DNA from: Procambarus clarkii
Lineage: Eukaryota; Arthropoda; Malacostraca; Decapoda; Cambaridae
Direction of reading: 5' to 3'
NCBI RefSeq assembly: GCF_040958095.1
Contig: NC_091219.1
Span: 30,515,252-30,579,251 of the forward strand
Length of the DNA: 64,000 bases
Each line of letters opens with the position of its first letter. Within the stretch, counting starts at the first letter, position 1. The notes under the pieces were generated by a model, which was not told where the DNA came from, did no database searches, and saw nothing but the letters and a program-made list of their open reading frames with translations. Shown here piece after piece: positions 17,191 to 29,667 of the stretch. Position numbers and translations under genes: made by a program.

Positions 17191-17890
17191 TATTTATTTA
17201 TTTATGCATATGCAAGAATGTACATAAGGAATGTGAGGATACAAATATGGTAATTACAGTCTTGTAAAGCCACTAGCACGCGCAGCATTTCGGGCAGGTC
17301 CTTAATCTAAGAAAATTTTAAGGAGGTAAATACTTGCAAAATTTATAGACAAAAAAAATGATAAGTTACATGAAATGAAAAAAAGATGAGAGAAAATTGT
17401 AGGTACAGTATATTAAAGCACATAGGTAGCTAAGATTGATTGCAATGACAGCTTGAATGGTAGTTGACAAAAATTGGTAGGCACAATACAGCAGAATCAA
17501 TATAAGATTGATTGCAATGACAGCTTGAATGGTAGTTGACAAAAATTGGTAGTCACAATACAGCATATGGCTAGCACATAAAAGACAGCAATGAACACAA
17601 TGATAAGGTTGTTTGATATTACATAAAAATTAGGAGATTGGGTAACACTAGGTACAGAGCAAACTTAAGGCTCAGTGTAGGAAACTAAGAAGATGAAGTT
17701 AGGTACTTTTTGGTTTTGCTTTTAAATAAGGCAAAAGTTTTACAGTTTTTCAATTCACTAGGGAGTGAGTTCCATAGACTAGGTCGCTAAATTTTCATAG
17801 TGTTTACACAGATTAAGTTTGACCCTGGGGATATCAGAGATATTTATTTCTGGTGTGGTGATGTTCCGAACCTTAATGGAATCTGACCCA
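17190..17890 (-). mobile_element. LINE 3' fragment, CR1/L2-like
   Basis: Read on the minus strand, 17890 to 17600 encodes a decayed C-terminus: TRNKY, then LWNSLPSELK- and ALFKSK-like segments, matching the end of the LINE at 31530 (HTRNKYSFDIPRVRL ... MWNDLPNHVKD ... FKLKTKLYL). The shared tail gacctgcccgaaatgct (17285-17302) and an A-rich end (taaataaataaa) follow. It appears to have inserted into the Tigger-like end at 17088. Confidence 0.6.
17431..17575. repeat. 72-bp tandem duplication
   Basis: taagattgattgcaatgaca and the following bases up to cacaatacagca occur at 17431 and again at 17503, nearly identical, inside the LINE 3' region. A recent local duplication. Confidence 0.8.
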
Positions 17891-18079
17891 TATATCAATC
17901 AGGTCAACCCATGTGTTGCGTTTCCAAAAGGGTCGCCCATGTTAGAATCGGTGAACGCCCTAGTAATATTGTTGAAAACATCTTAACTTATTAAACCAAA
18001 GATCTTTTTATGTCAGAAGAACGGCAGAAACTGGATCTATATATGAAAACTGTTTCAGGACAAAATTTAAAGTAAAACT

Positions 18080-18680
18080 AAAGATATTTGTAGTTGTATA
18101 AAAGTTGCCTTTTTCATCGGTCGTAGAGCCGGAAATCCGCAATATTCATCTCGGAACAATGCTTATTATACGCAGAATCGTTAATAAACGTAAGATTTTT
18201 ATACGTCTCAAGAAAGATAGAAACATAATCTTCATTTTAAATGCCTTACCATGGGCATATTTGTATTTAAAGCGAAGATACCTGTATTTTTCTAATCGTC
18301 GAGCTCCGATCCCGCACAGATCGAGCAACGGAGTAACTCTCTCAGAACAATGCTTATTTCACGTAAATTCGTTAATAAATGCAAATGTTTTTATATGTGG
18401 TGAGAAAGATAGAAATATAAGCTTCATTTTAAATACTTTACCATAGATATATATAAAGTTCTAATGAAGATACATGTGTTTTAATAATCGCCGAACTCCG
18501 ACCCCACACAGACTGATCGACAGAGCAACTCTCTCTCAGAACAATGCTTATTGCACGTAAATTCATTAATAAACACACATGTTTTATATGTCTCAAGAAA
18601 GATAGAAATATAAGCTTCATTTTAAATACTTTAACATAGACATATATAAAGCTCAAGTGAAGATACATACGTTTTTATAG
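18080..18680. repeat. Diverged ~190-bp satellite array
   Basis: At least three tandem units. aacaatgctta recurs at 18155, 18346 and 18540 (spacing 191 and 194), each followed by cacgtaaattcgttaataaa-like sequence, an agaaagatagaaatataa block and aagcttcattttaaatac. Two short frames on opposite strands are by-products of the repeat. Confidence 0.8.
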
Positions 18681-19610
18681 TGGCATTCAGTAGCTTGTTG
18701 GTCATGGAATGCAGAAGCCTACGCACTTGCCAATATAGTGTGTAATTAACAAAGATACGCTTATAAAGCCTAAAATATTATATGCCTTCAGAAAGACAGA
18801 GATATGCTCGTTATTGTGAGTGCACCAAAGGAAATATATCTTGTTGGAGGACAAAGATATATCAATTCTAAAATAAGTTTCGACTCTCGCTCGGGCGAGA
18901 GATAGCGCGACTCTCGCCCCATCTATTGGAGATTCTGTTCACCTAATGACCCAAAGCTACTCAAAGCCTCCTAGCATTACTTAAATAATGAAGAAATATG
19001 GTATATTTATTCACTATAATGTTGGTGCTTAATGCAGAACACGAGAAAACATATATTTACTATAAAATAATATACTTCCATTATGAAATAAGTAAATATG
19101 TGGCCTCATAGGAAGTCAACGGTCCAGGTGTCAATGTTGTGGAGCGACTTATCCAAGATATGTTGTTGTCTGGAAAGTGTTTGTTGGCATATCAACCTTC
19201 TGTACACAGTGATCCAGTCGTCGCACTTCTCTCCTTAAATGATCGCAAATTTAGTTTATTATATTAACAAGTAGAATACGTATTTCTAATAATATCTAAC
19301 ATAACTAGCCAGAAAATATTGAAGACTTATTGAAAAATACATGTCTGGAAGTTAAATCGACTTCATAGAACAATAGTGTTGGTCTATACTAATCGTTATT
19401 CGTTAGTATGCGTTCGCTACTTAAAACATTTACTGTACTGATGTAAAATCTCCCATGTCTCTTTGCACATGGAACACCGAACCTTACACACTCTCTGATA
19501 TATTGTTTAATTAATAGAGATTCATTAATAAAGCTTATAATTGTATATGTTATCAAAAAGGCATAGATAAAGTCGTTCTTACGTTTTAGTCACAGAGATT
19601 AGATATTAGT
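18681..19610. repeat. Degenerate satellite units
   Basis: Blocks such as aacaaagatacgcttataaa (18745) and ttcattaataaagcttataa (19522) echo the 190-bp unit, but order and spacing are decayed. No gene is seen. Confidence 0.45.
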
Positions 19611-19740
19611 AAAGTTCATTTTATTCAGGAAAGTACATAAATAGTCGATTTACAAACATAATATTGGATTTATAAATAGAGCTAGTACATACAATACCTA
19701 AAGCCACTAGTACGCATAGCGTTTCGGGCATATTATTGAG
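19610..19740 (-). mobile_element. LINE 3' end fragment
   Basis: The minus-strand sequence tgcccgaaacgctatgcgta, then gtggctttaggtattgtatg, then tactagctc runs collinear with the LINE 3' end at 34426-34540, ending in an aataaaat tail near 19615. Confidence 0.75.
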
Positions 19741-19946
19741 AGAGGAAAGATATTTATATTTAAACAATTTTTTTTTTTTTACCGACGCTCTCCCTATAGA
19801 TGAGAACTACAACCTAATGAAGATAAATGTTAATTTTATGTAGATACTGTAATAAACGAAAGTTTTTAATGTCATCAGAGAAGCAGAAATATAGGCAAAT
19901 TTTAAATCCCTTGTCATAAATATAACTGAAGTGAAAGCAAAGATAT
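19741..19946. repeat. Satellite-related unit, inverted copy of 29930-30180
   Basis: 19845-19960 (aataaacgaaagttttt, gcagaaatata, ataactgaagtgaaagc) is the reverse complement of 30056-30175 at high identity. A T-run at 19770 followed by accgacgctctccctatag is echoed in reverse near 31361-31405. Confidence 0.7.
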
Positions 19947-20320
19947 ATGCATTTTGATAGTTACAAAGACAGCTCTTTAACACGGGTGGAACACGAACAA
20001 GGGGAACTTAGTACCCAAATGAGCCACAGAGATATTAGAAAGAATTTTTTCAGTGTCAGAGTAGTTAACAAATGGAATGTATTAAGCAGTGATGTGGTGG
20101 AGGCTGACTCCATACACAATTTCAAATGTAGATGTGATAGAGCCCAATAGGCTCAGGAACCTGTACACCTGTTGATTGACGGTTGGTTGAGAGTCGGGAC
20201 CAAAGAACCAAAGCTCAACCCCTGCAAGCACAAATTAGGTGAGTACAACTAGGTGAATACAGCTGAGGGGCGGGACCAAACAGCTGAAGCTCAATTCCCT
20301 ACGCATAACTAGGCGAGTCC
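19947..20320 (+). mobile_element. LINE C-terminus and 3' tail (CR1-like)
   Basis: Encodes THVEHEQGE-like sequence leading to RKNFFSVRVVNKWNVLSSDV and SIHNFKCRCDRAQ stop. This is the familiar C-terminal RVVNxWN...F+..LD pattern of CR1-group LINEs. The tail gttgattgacggttg...accaaag...caagcacaaattaggtgag ends in short actaggtga repeats. Heavily 5'-truncated. Confidence 0.75.
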
Positions 20321-21229
20321 ATAGGAATTACTGTTTGTCCTGGCGCCATCTATGTTTTGACAGCAGTACTACTAATGTTCCCACGTTATGTGATGATCGC
20401 TATACGGGTGTTACGGTCAGTTGCTCTTCTATATATGTTTATGGACAACGTAGGTGATTTGAGGCAATTTGCGGCCAGAGTGATATAGTATCCACGCGGT
20501 GAGTGATGGAGGAGGATATATACTGCTGTGTACTCGACCAGCGGGTGAGAGGTAAGTTATATCGAACAATTATGGGGAATAGATGGGTTATTTTAAGCGT
20601 AGAATGTCAGGTAACCGGTAACTACACAGATGGGGTAGTGTTTTTTTTAAGTCTTTATTTACTAAAGTTGAACATTACATTATGCCTTTAGCTGAACAAG
20701 TCTACTGGTGGGGGACGTAGACGGGTTTTATGAAAGTATTTTACCTTTGTATTTGGTTAACTAGTTCCTCCGTTACCAGGGAGGGTGTTCCTTTAATCTA
20801 ATCTAAAAATTCTAGCCGGACAAAGTGAATAAATAAATTGAATAGAACGAAGTGGTTTGCCAGGGTGCTTAACATTTAGTTTAGTTCACTTACTATGCAG
20901 CCCATGCTTAAAGAATGCAAGTTTATCATATTGAATTTACCGTAGTTTTACTGCATTTAATATACCGTTTTTACCCTACTTATGTCGGGTAAAGGCCGGT
21001 CGTGGAAAGTTCCTAATATAGTATGTTTTAAAGGAAAAGTTTGAGTTAACTTTAACGCTTAAGTTAGTGACCAATTAGCTTAGTCTATTGTGAGGAAAGT
21101 TACTAGAATCTAACATTGCAAGTGCCATTTCTTTACTCTTTTTGAGAAACGTGACTAGATAAATGAATCTCATAGTTTTATTACTAAATGTTCATGGATT
21201 AGGTTGCATAGTTGAGGAAATAGTGATAA
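20321..21229. other. Non-coding stretch, nothing recognised
   Basis: AT-rich intergenic DNA without a recognisable repeat or gene. A 62-codon frame at 20503 has no visible family features. Confidence 0.5.
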
Positions 21230-21580
21230 GGTTTGTGATTTTGTGTACCTTGACTGCAGCAGAGATTTTGATAGTGGCGCAAAATTGATAGGGGCTCGGA
21301 TCATTGGGAGTGCTGACTGAAGTTGATTAGGTCATGGCTATACCAAAGGAAATTAGTATAAATGGGGTTAAGTTGGGAGAAGTGTTGTAAGTAGTACCTA
21401 AAAGCTCTCCTTGGACCTCGGTTATTCGCAAGATTATGGTTTAGACTGCAATAGTTGCAGAATTGGCAAATAAAAAATACCGATGCCCTATATAGTTTTG
21501 AATGGTTGACTACCAGATGCAGTTTAATGCTGACAAATGTAAGGTTTGGGGGCTAGGTAAAGATGATAGATGGTGTAGAT
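21230..21580 (+). mobile_element. LINE reverse transcriptase remnant (CR1-like)
   Basis: In-order echoes of a CR1-type RT: FVYLDCSRDFDSGAKL (like VYLDFSKAFDxVxHxxL), an INGVKLGEVL-like stretch, then MQFNADKCKVWGLGK (like QFNxDKCKVMHxG). Many disruptions; an old copy. Confidence 0.6.
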
Positions 21581-22988
21581 AGTATTAAATTTTTTGCAGG
21601 TGGTAAATTCTCCCAGAGCTGGCACTGCTCTCCAGCTTGGGATGTTGATTGGTTAGTCTTCAACTGCCTCCCAACATGGTAGCGAGGTCCTGAGCTGACA
21701 TGCAGTGAGGAACGTGGAAAGCTTCCTGAATTGGCACATGGTATGCCTCTTTCAAACCAGCAGCTGGCACAAATGTTCCAGCTAACATCAGAATAGTGGA
21801 AGGTCCTAGCAACAAAGAGCTGCAGGAAATTACTTGCAGATCTACAGTAAGTAGTGTTGTGTACATTGGAATTAGAGGGTAAAAGTTTATTGCTAAAAAC
21901 CTATTAAATATTAGGGTATGGAAGTCTAGGCTTAGGCTAGTGGGTACCATGTCTGCAAGTTTAGTCCTTTCAGGAATGTATTGAATAGAATGGTATGTTG
22001 AAATTGTGAAAATTGTAATGTGGGGTATTAGATCTTAAACAGCATAGTTGAGGGTGTTTTATTAATAATTTTAATGAAATACAAATCTTGTTTAGTTAAC
22101 ATTAAATGTTTGTTAAAAAAGCTTTAATCTATGAATGTATAACGCTTAAGGGTAATCATGAGGCAAAGTTAATGGCAGGAAAAGTTTTGTTCTAAGTAAT
22201 GGTATTTTTTCCCTTGAAAGTAAAAAAAATATTCTATGTTTACTTTAGATTGGTTTTAAATCTATATAGTTTTCCAGAATGTGGTTTGGAAAGTCCAGAA
22301 GTCCCTCTGTCGGTTGCTTAAACAGAATCAGGCGAGTTGTAGTAAAGGTTAATCTGAATAGATTTGCATAAAAGTAAAAAAATGGTAATAACTTAAACGA
22401 TATAGCATTGGCTAAAGATAAATGTAAATTGCCGTTGAAGTGCAGTTGTGGATAGTTTCTCATGACATTTACTGCAACTTGGCAAATTGATGCCATATAT
22501 TTATATTGCTAAATTAGATCTTTACTACTGCTACTAGAATATGTAGGAAAGGTAAATTCCTTAAAGAAATTTTCCATCTGAATTTGTAAAGTAAAGCAAG
22601 ATTGGCTTTAAAGCTGAAATTAATTTGAAATTTTTCAGGTGAAAGTGATTGATGCATGGACTGGCTTGGAGTGAGGCTCCTTTCCTCTGCAAAAGGAAAT
22701 CTACAAAAGTGGGTGAGTTTGAATTTGATGTTTTAGCTATATCAATGACCTAATCTTTATTCTCTTATCTAGTCCATTTATAGGTGTGTAACTGTCCTAC
22801 TGTTACAACCCACAGGGGATGATGCAGTTTGTACTGATCCTACCCCATTTCATAAAAGGGGACCAGGCAGTCCTGCAGATTTCTCTGGCTTGGCTTTTTC
22901 AGAGTTTTGCTCTACTACCCATCTAATAGATGGACTAGATTTGCATAGGTTTAGGGACCCTTAACAATGGTTACATTGTTAATTCTCA
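21581..22988. other. Non-coding stretch, nothing recognised
   Basis: No known family is visible. Frames of 96 (21660 minus) and 83 (22245 minus) codons show no domain pattern. The region around 21600-21960 is less AT-rich than its surroundings. Confidence 0.5.
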
Positions 22989-23134
22989 CAGGGCTTGTTT
23001 GCTGAATGGGTGGATGCATCTAAAACTTTAGTGCCTGGCTTGCATTGTACAGTGCTTTCAGTAAAGCATATGTACAATGTGTTGATGGCACTGAAGTGGT
23101 GGATGCAATGCACCCATTCAGGGAACAAGCTCTG
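22989..23134. mobile_element. MITE-like inverted-repeat element
   Basis: The left end cagggcttgtttgctgaatg and the reverse complement of the right end (cagagcttgttccctgaatg) form imperfect ~33-base terminal inverted repeats around a ~80-base centre. Termini of CAGGG type recall hAT MITEs, but I see no clear 8-bp target duplication. Confidence 0.45.
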
Positions 23135-23879
23135 CAATAAAACCAGAGTAAGGGATAGGCCTTGCTGAGCCTATCTTGAAAGATAGGATGTTAGGATTTT
23201 TTGGGCTTGTTATTAGGCATTGGTGATAATAAAAGTAGTGTCCCTGTTTAATGTTTATTTTTCTTTTACAGGTGATTGTCTCTGGAGTTGTCTTTGCCTT
23301 TTGGATCTTCTGTTCATCTAGGAGCATCTGTCCCACAACCTGAAATGGTAATAAATATTAGATGTATTATAAATACTATATGTAAAACTTATTTAATAAA
23401 ACAATATTAATGAAACTACATTATATACCTTATCCTGAAATTATGCTGGAAATTATTGTTTACTACTATTGATGCAATGTTTAAACATAATTTTTTTACT
23501 TTGAAAATAAATACTTGGTAAAATTTACACCTATTTCTAACTTGTTACATAGGTGCATGGAAAATGCATTGAAAAAATGTAAAAGTGGACTACCTATTCA
23601 ATTTACATAAACTGACTAATATTTCAGACTAATTTGCAATATTTAAGTGGAAGAAACTTTAGTCAATATTTTAGTTTTCATATTTGAAAGTAAATTTAAA
23701 GCTATGCAACACCTAAGCTTTAGTTAATTTATTCATAATTTGTACAAAGATCATTGTGAAATTTACAAAACATTAGAAAAGTGACACTGAAAACCATGTT
23801 GTATAGATGCTTCAAAGCTCTTAAATGATTTGTCTGCCAAACTTCCGATATGGTTTTAATCTAGGTAAAATATTTCAGA
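23135..23879. other. Non-coding stretch, nothing recognised
   Basis: AT-rich sequence, no gene or clear repeat. A 72-codon minus frame at 23118 looks random. Confidence 0.5.
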
Positions 23880-24330
23880 ATTGTTTGAAAGGGCAAAACA
23901 GATTAGTCAATTAGTTTGACCTAACATCTGCAAGGTCCTGAAGGAACGGAATTTTTTGTAAAACTTGGTTTGCTAAAAACCAACCCTGCCTAATGAACCT
24001 GCTCATTTTTTTTAGAAATGGTAATTGCAACATTACCAAAGGCCATTGTTTTAATAGCCAAAGTACCAAATGAAAGACCAAGAAGCAACAAACAGGTACA
24101 TGGTAGAAAGGACAAAAGAATGGTTACGAGGACCCTTTCATTTGTTAAAGAAATGACTGGGGAAAAATGCTGTCATACCACAAGGGGTCTTAACCCTTGT
24201 CATATACATCACTGACATTAATCTAAATATTACCAACCACAAAAATTGCCGATAACATGTTATAAAGAATATAATATTGAGGCCTTAATGCAGATCTCTA
24301 ACTCTACAAATAGTAATAAGACTGGCAATT
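23880..24330 (+). mobile_element. LINE reverse transcriptase remnant (CR1-like)
   Basis: Echoes of RT in order: an ICKVLKE-like stretch near 23930, LLKTNPA near 23975, then VIPQGVLTLVIYITDIN at 24173-24220 (like GVPQGSVLGPLLFxIYINDI), followed by a KNCR..ADN stretch in the place of KFADDTK. Several stops; old. Confidence 0.6.
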
Positions 24331-24419
24331 TCTTAATATAAAACAGAAAAAAATCCAAGACCTTGCACGTGAGCCAGAACAATCCATATCACAACTACCA
24401 CATTAAAATGAAACAACAA

Positions 24420-25960
24420 TGAAGGTAAGGTAATTACCAAAAGAAGGCACCAAACCGGGAAGGCCATGTAGCACCATCAAAGTGCGAAATAATCAGAGGG
24501 CGCTAAATATCACCAAGAATGCCAATATGAGAACAAAAACGCATAAGGCGAACGATATTAAAAGTATCCGATTCAACTAGAATTCTATCGAGGGACGGTC
24601 GGAAAGCAAGACACACGCTCGTCCTGGAAGTCAGGACATTCAACAAGGATATACACAACTGTAAGAGGGACAATAAGGAGCAGGGCGACGCTCCATTAAG
24701 TGACCGTGGGTTAAGCGGGTACGACCAACCCACAGCCGTGCCAAAGCAGTGTCCCACCGCCGGTTACGGTGGTAGGAGGAAGGCCACGGGGACACACTAA
24801 GTTTGAGAGTACGCAGCTTGTTACCAACAACCCTGCCAACGGGGAAGAATGAATAACAGGATAAAAGTCGGAATAAGGAATACCTTTACGGGAGATGGGA
24901 CAAGAACGGATAGCTTCCTTAGCAGCAGCATCCGCACGCTCATTGAAACACCAATATGGCTGGGAACCCAGCAAAACTCTACTGATTTAAATTTACTAGA
25001 AATAAGAAACAGCCAATGTTGAATCTCAATGACCACCGGATGGACAGGATTAAAGGACCCTAGAGCCATGAGGGCACTACGAGAATCAACTACAACCACA
25101 AAAGAGGAATGAGAAAGCAAGAGACGAAGAGCATAGAGAACAGCATAAAGTTCTGCCGTAAAGACGCTAGCCTCCGAAGGGAGGCGACACATGTAAGTAC
25201 GGTCAGGAAAAACAACAGAGTAGCTCACACCATCCGCAGACTTAGACCCATCAGGGAAGATGGAAATAGAGTGGGAGTGCGAAGAAAAGTGCTCAAGGAA
25301 GAGGCTTTTCAGAATTGTAGGAGGGGTAAAGGCTTTAGCAATACAAGTCAAGGACGTACACAACTTGGGAAGGGGGACTCTCCACGGAGGTAATGAAGGA
25401 ACAATACGAGGAGAAACATTAGAAATATGAACAGAAAGAGAATCCTGTAAGCGAGATAACTGGACAGAAAGTGGGAGACAATGAAGAGGAACAGGAACCA
25501 CAGGAGGAGGAAAAGTCAATGCACGACAGAGGCGAGAGGATGTTGGAAGGACCGCGCAAGATAGCCAAGACAGTAGCGATCATGGCAGTCCTGAAGAGAA
25601 AGCCAGTGTCAACATACAAACTAAGGGCGGGAGTCGAACGAAAGCCACCAGAGCTGAGACGCAACCCAGTATGGTGCAAAGCATCAAGATGGCAAAGAGT
25701 AGAAGGAGAAGCAGAAGAGCATGCAGGGCAACCATAATTGAGTTTAGACAGGACGAGAGAGGAGTGCAAATAGAGGAGCGTGCGCCTATCCGCTCCCCAA
25801 GAAGTATGGGACAAAACCTTAAGGAGGTTAAGGTCCTTAGAGCATTCAACTCGGAGGCAAGAGATATGGGCTGACCAAGACAAACGAGTGTCAAAGACTA
25901 ACCCCAAAAGCTTCGCGGAATCCCTGTACACAATGAGATGACCATAAAGCAACAACAATG
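24420..25960 (-). mobile_element. LINE fragment with RNase H domain (I/R1-group)
   Basis: Read from 25960 downwards, one frame encodes the post-RT region (KLLGLVFDTRLSWSAHI, then KLNYGCPACSSASPSTL). A following frame at 25519-24821 encodes an RNase H domain: FPDGSKSADGVSYSVVF, ELYAVLYALRLL, VVVDSRSALMAL and WVPSHIGV, which hold the Asp-Glu-Asp core. A small C-terminal segment follows to about 24500. RNase H after RT is typical of I-group LINEs. It is 5'-truncated and shifts frame between the RT and RNase H parts. The long plus-strand frames here are shadows. Confidence 0.8.
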
Positions 25961-27520
25961 AAGTAAAGGTCCTTTCAGTAAGAATCTATCATTCACTGAA
26001 AGTTGCTGCAGTTAAAAATAAAACAAAATACAAGTCCCTAGAAATAAACAAGCAACCTTTTTGACTAAGGAAAAGAAGGTAGTTATTCTACTGTATAAAT
26101 CTAAGTATTCACTTAGATAACTGTATCCAAGCATAGAGGTTCCCCCCCCCCCTTCCCTTTCAGAAAAACATCTACCTTCGAAAAAGTTTAACATTGGCCA
26201 ACAAAAATGATTCCAGAACTAAATTGCCTAATACCAGGAACAACTGAGAGCCATGACAAACACTGCAACCCTCTCCTACCCCCAAGTCTTATGCTATTTA
26301 TGATCCAAGGTAATTTGAGATACTATACTCTACTTCCTACAGACGAGTCTAGTGAGAGGGTGATCTCCTGGCGATTAAATTGAAGCACGATACAGGTGTC
26401 AACGAACATCAGTCAGCCCACTTGTCAGCACAGTGGATAACTAATGACATCATAATCTGCAGTGTTGTATGCCTCCCTGTGGCCATTTAAATCAATAAAA
26501 CCCAGGGTTGTGGCAATGTTTACAGCATAAGGCAAGGTATAGAGGAATCCTGGAATGCCATGTAATGTGTAGTCCTTGAATGTGCTTAGGCAACCAAATT
26601 GAATAACAACATTTCTGTTGTTCGGCTATATAATCCGAGTTTCTCATTCGGTATAATGTTTTAAACCTAAATAGGAATTCACTTTAAAGGTCAATTTATT
26701 TGGAAAGTGCTAACCAGATTCCAAATTACTCAGCTCTGAAAGTACTACAAGGCAAGTTTAACCGAATGAGTGTTTGCCTATCCATACCCCCATGAGGTAT
26801 GTGACAACACTGAATAAAGAAAGGGTCTTTGAGCATTCACCGTGCAGGTATTTGACATGACCAATATAGCCAAGTGTTAAAGATCATTCTAAGCAGTTCT
26901 GCACAATCCATATACTATCAATTAATATAATTGTACAATGGTGCTTGGTGGATGATATTTCCTATTAAAACTCATTGGACAACTGTTTGTATTAGACATT
27001 TTAAACCTACAAATGGTAGCCCTAGATATCGCACTACAGTATTAATTACAAGATGAACAATGTAAAATCAATACCACAACAGCAAAGGATGACGGCTTTT
27101 CAACAACCGACAAACACACAGGTCTAACACCAGCCATCCCGAGAGAGGACGTCCCAAGCATGTACACCCCACAACTTTACATCACCTTTCCTACCTCACG
27201 CGAGCACGCAACAGCATGAGGATGCCATACTCCCAAACCAACTCCATGCACTTTGAAGCTTTAACAACTCAACATTTAAAAAGTTGATTTAAAAAATCAA
27301 ACACCTGAATTTTTCCCTAATTAAATTTACTAGGGAAATGCACACCAAGCCATGAAACTTACAATGAAGATGAACAAACTACACACAACTGTCACCAAAC
27401 TTCCACATACCACCCCCCTCTCACTCCTGCCCTCCCTCCTTAGGTGCTCTGATTGGCTGAGCACCTGAGCCACCACCACTCACCTCTTGTTGTGAGAGCC
27501 TAAAGCATGTTTGGTTGCAC
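25961..27520. other. Non-coding stretch, nothing recognised
   Basis: Mixed AT-rich DNA with a C-run at 26142-26152. No gene or repeat family identified. It lies between an RNase H LINE and a Penelope-like fragment and may hold decayed parts of either. Confidence 0.5.
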
Positions 27521-27524
27521 TTAG

Positions 27525-28345
27525 TGTAGAACACTAAGGAAACGAACATAGGAATGTGCCTAAATGCCAACAGCGACTGCCCAGACAGGTACAAGAGGAG
27601 TGTTGTTAATGCATATGTCAACCGTGCTCTCAGCCACAGCTCAGAATGGAAGCAAGTCGACAAAGAACTCTGTAGGGTAAGGCAGGTCCTAGTCAATAAC
27701 GGCTTCTCCAATGGTTTCGTCGAAGACATCATAAGAAGGAAAGTGAAAAGCCATGCAACCTCTGAAGAGACAACTAACACAACACCTATACCCCCTATTA
27801 GACTATTTTACAGGAACTTCTTTTCCACAGCTCATAAAACGGAGGAAAGGGTCCTGAAAGATATTGTTAATAGAAACGTTATCCCTACAGACAAAAATCA
27901 GAGGATACAACTGACGATTTACTATAAAACCTGAAAAACGGCCAGCCTACTCATGAGAAACTCTCCAGACACAAAACAGAACGCTTTAAAAGAGACTAAC
28001 GTCGTCTATGCCTTCAAATGCCCTCTTGGGGACTGTAAGCTCCAAAAAACCCAGTATATAGGCAAGACAACATCTCTTTCTAGGCGTTTAACGATGCATA
28101 AGCAACAGGGCTCCATTAAGGAACATATAATCTCTTCCCACAACCAAACCATCGCCAGAGAAATCCTAGTAAACAACACAGAAATCATCGATAGATACAG
28201 CGATAGCAGGCGGCTTGACGTTTGCGAGGCACTACACATCAAGAAGTCAACACCAGCAATCAACAGCCAATTATTGCACAACTATATTCTACCCACCTCA
28301 AGACTCCGCTCCAATATAGAAGCATCAAGAAATATGGACCAATAG
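27525..28345 (+). mobile_element. Penelope-like retroelement, 3' part with GIY-YIG nuclease
   Basis: The first segment (27525-27930) matches the stretch after the RT domain in Penelope-like elements: ETNIGMCLNANSDCP, then RALSHSSEW and a VLVNNGFSNGFVEDII segment. The second (27953-28345) is a GIY-YIG endonuclease: VVYAFKC, QYIGKT, then RRLTMHKQQGS and EIIDRYSDSRRLDVCEALHI. The RT itself is not present, so this is a 5'-truncated copy and it is broken. Penelope-like elements are a distinct class from LINEs and are known in crustaceans. Confidence 0.8.
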
Positions 28346-28384
28346 GCTTTCTACAAACACTTCTATTCAATACCCATTGTTTCG

Positions 28385-28465
28385 TGTTCTGTCTTGTGTT
28401 GATGAAATTAATACCCTATTAATGCCACCTCTTGTTCTGTCTTGTGTTGATGAAATTAATACCAT
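28385..28465 (+). repeat. Tandem duplication in the Penelope-like 3' tail
   Basis: tgttctgtcttgtgttgatg followed by aaattaatacc occurs at 28387 and again at 28433. Short tail duplications of this kind are seen in Penelope-like 3' ends. Confidence 0.75.
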
Positions 28466-28514
28466 ATATGATTATGTGTATGGAATGATTATGATTATGT
28501 GTAATCATATATGA

Positions 28515-28700
28515 TTATAACTAATGGAATGCATTAGTAAGTGATGTGGTGGAGGCTGACTCCATACACAGGTTCAAGTGTAGATATGATAGAGCCCAAT
28601 AGGCTCAGAAACCTGTACACCTGTTGATTGACAGTTGAGAGGTGGAACTAAAGAGCCAGAGCTCAACCCCAGCAAGCACAATTAGGCGAGTATATGAACG
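28515..28700 (+). mobile_element. LINE C-terminus and 3' tail fragment (CR1-like)
   Basis: Contains aagtgatgtggtggaggctg, then a stretch encoding DSIHRFKCRYDRAQ-like sequence, then the tail gttgattgacagttgagagg and caagcacaattaggcgag. Nearly the same as 20090-20310. Only about 190 bases retained. Confidence 0.75.
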
Positions 28701-29296
28701 AATGCACATGTACACTTTCAAATGAATTAAGATACCTTGAGATACACAATGACTTAGTTTAAATAGTTTAAACACATTATGGTACTGATTTTGACATGCT
28801 GATGTCTGGAAGGGAGAGGGGGTGTGGGGGGTTATTGTCTGAGGTGGAGGACCAGAGGAGGGGGTCAGTGGCAGGATGGTGGCTGGAGGGATGCCATTGT
28901 TCTAATGGTTATGAAAACAATTATTGATGGCAGGAATTCAGTGGGTGTGTACTTCACCCGCACCATCACCATACTGTGCCCTGCTACAACCACCCCCCCC
29001 CCCACTCCACCCATGCTGTGCGGGGCGTATTACACATTATGGGATAACCGACTGTCTGTCCATTCCTGTCTGCTCGTTATGCTGCCCTTCCTTTTGAAAA
29101 TTGTCTGCTTTATCGACTTCATTCAAGACCACACGTTAGCCTCTTATCACGCCCTCTTACCACTCTCAGGGAGCCGGCTCTTCTATACAATAGTTACCAC
29201 TCAGTCCCCAAGGTGAAAGAGTGTCCGGGCATATGACTTGTTACGTGTACTTATTTGCGATTCGTTTGGGCTATCACGTGTGGTGATTAGTGTTGG
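28701..29296. other. Non-coding stretch
   Basis: A G-rich patch (28808-28880), a C-run (28993-29003) and no recognised gene. The 130-codon frame at 28824 crosses low-complexity sequence and shows no domain. Confidence 0.5.
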
Positions 29297-29400
29297 GTAA
29301 GGCTAGGACAGGTCAGGTCAGACTAGGCTAGGTAAGGCTAGGCCAGGTCAGGTCTGGTCAGGTCTGGCTAGGCCAGGTCAGGCCAGGCTAGGCAGGGTGA
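29297..29400. repeat. Short-unit repeat (aggtc / aggct)n
   Basis: A run of interleaved 5- and 10-base units aggtcaggtc, aggctaggcc and aggtctggtc. Simple-sequence origin; no gene. Confidence 0.85.
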
Positions 29401-29667
29401 GAGAAGTAAAGCGGCAGGTACTTACGTTTCCGAGAAAGTAGCGGCGGTAGTATATTGTTGATTTAGATTCGACGACATCCTGAAGCTAGTAGGTGGCGGC
29501 CTCATCGCTCTCGAACTTCTTGTTGTTGTAGGGGATACGAGGCACACCCAATATCCCCCTTACATTGATCACATCGCACACTAATATTTTTACTATTTCG
29601 GACACCAGATTTGTCTGTTTCGTGTATGTATAATTGTTCAATATTAAAACCACAATAGAATGCTCTA

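Noticed and set aside
25109-25874. Plus-strand frames of 94, 88 and 67 codons
   Set aside because: They are shadows of the RNase H LINE on the minus strand.
28824-29216. 130-codon plus frame
   Set aside because: It crosses G- and C-runs and has no domain, splice or repeat support.
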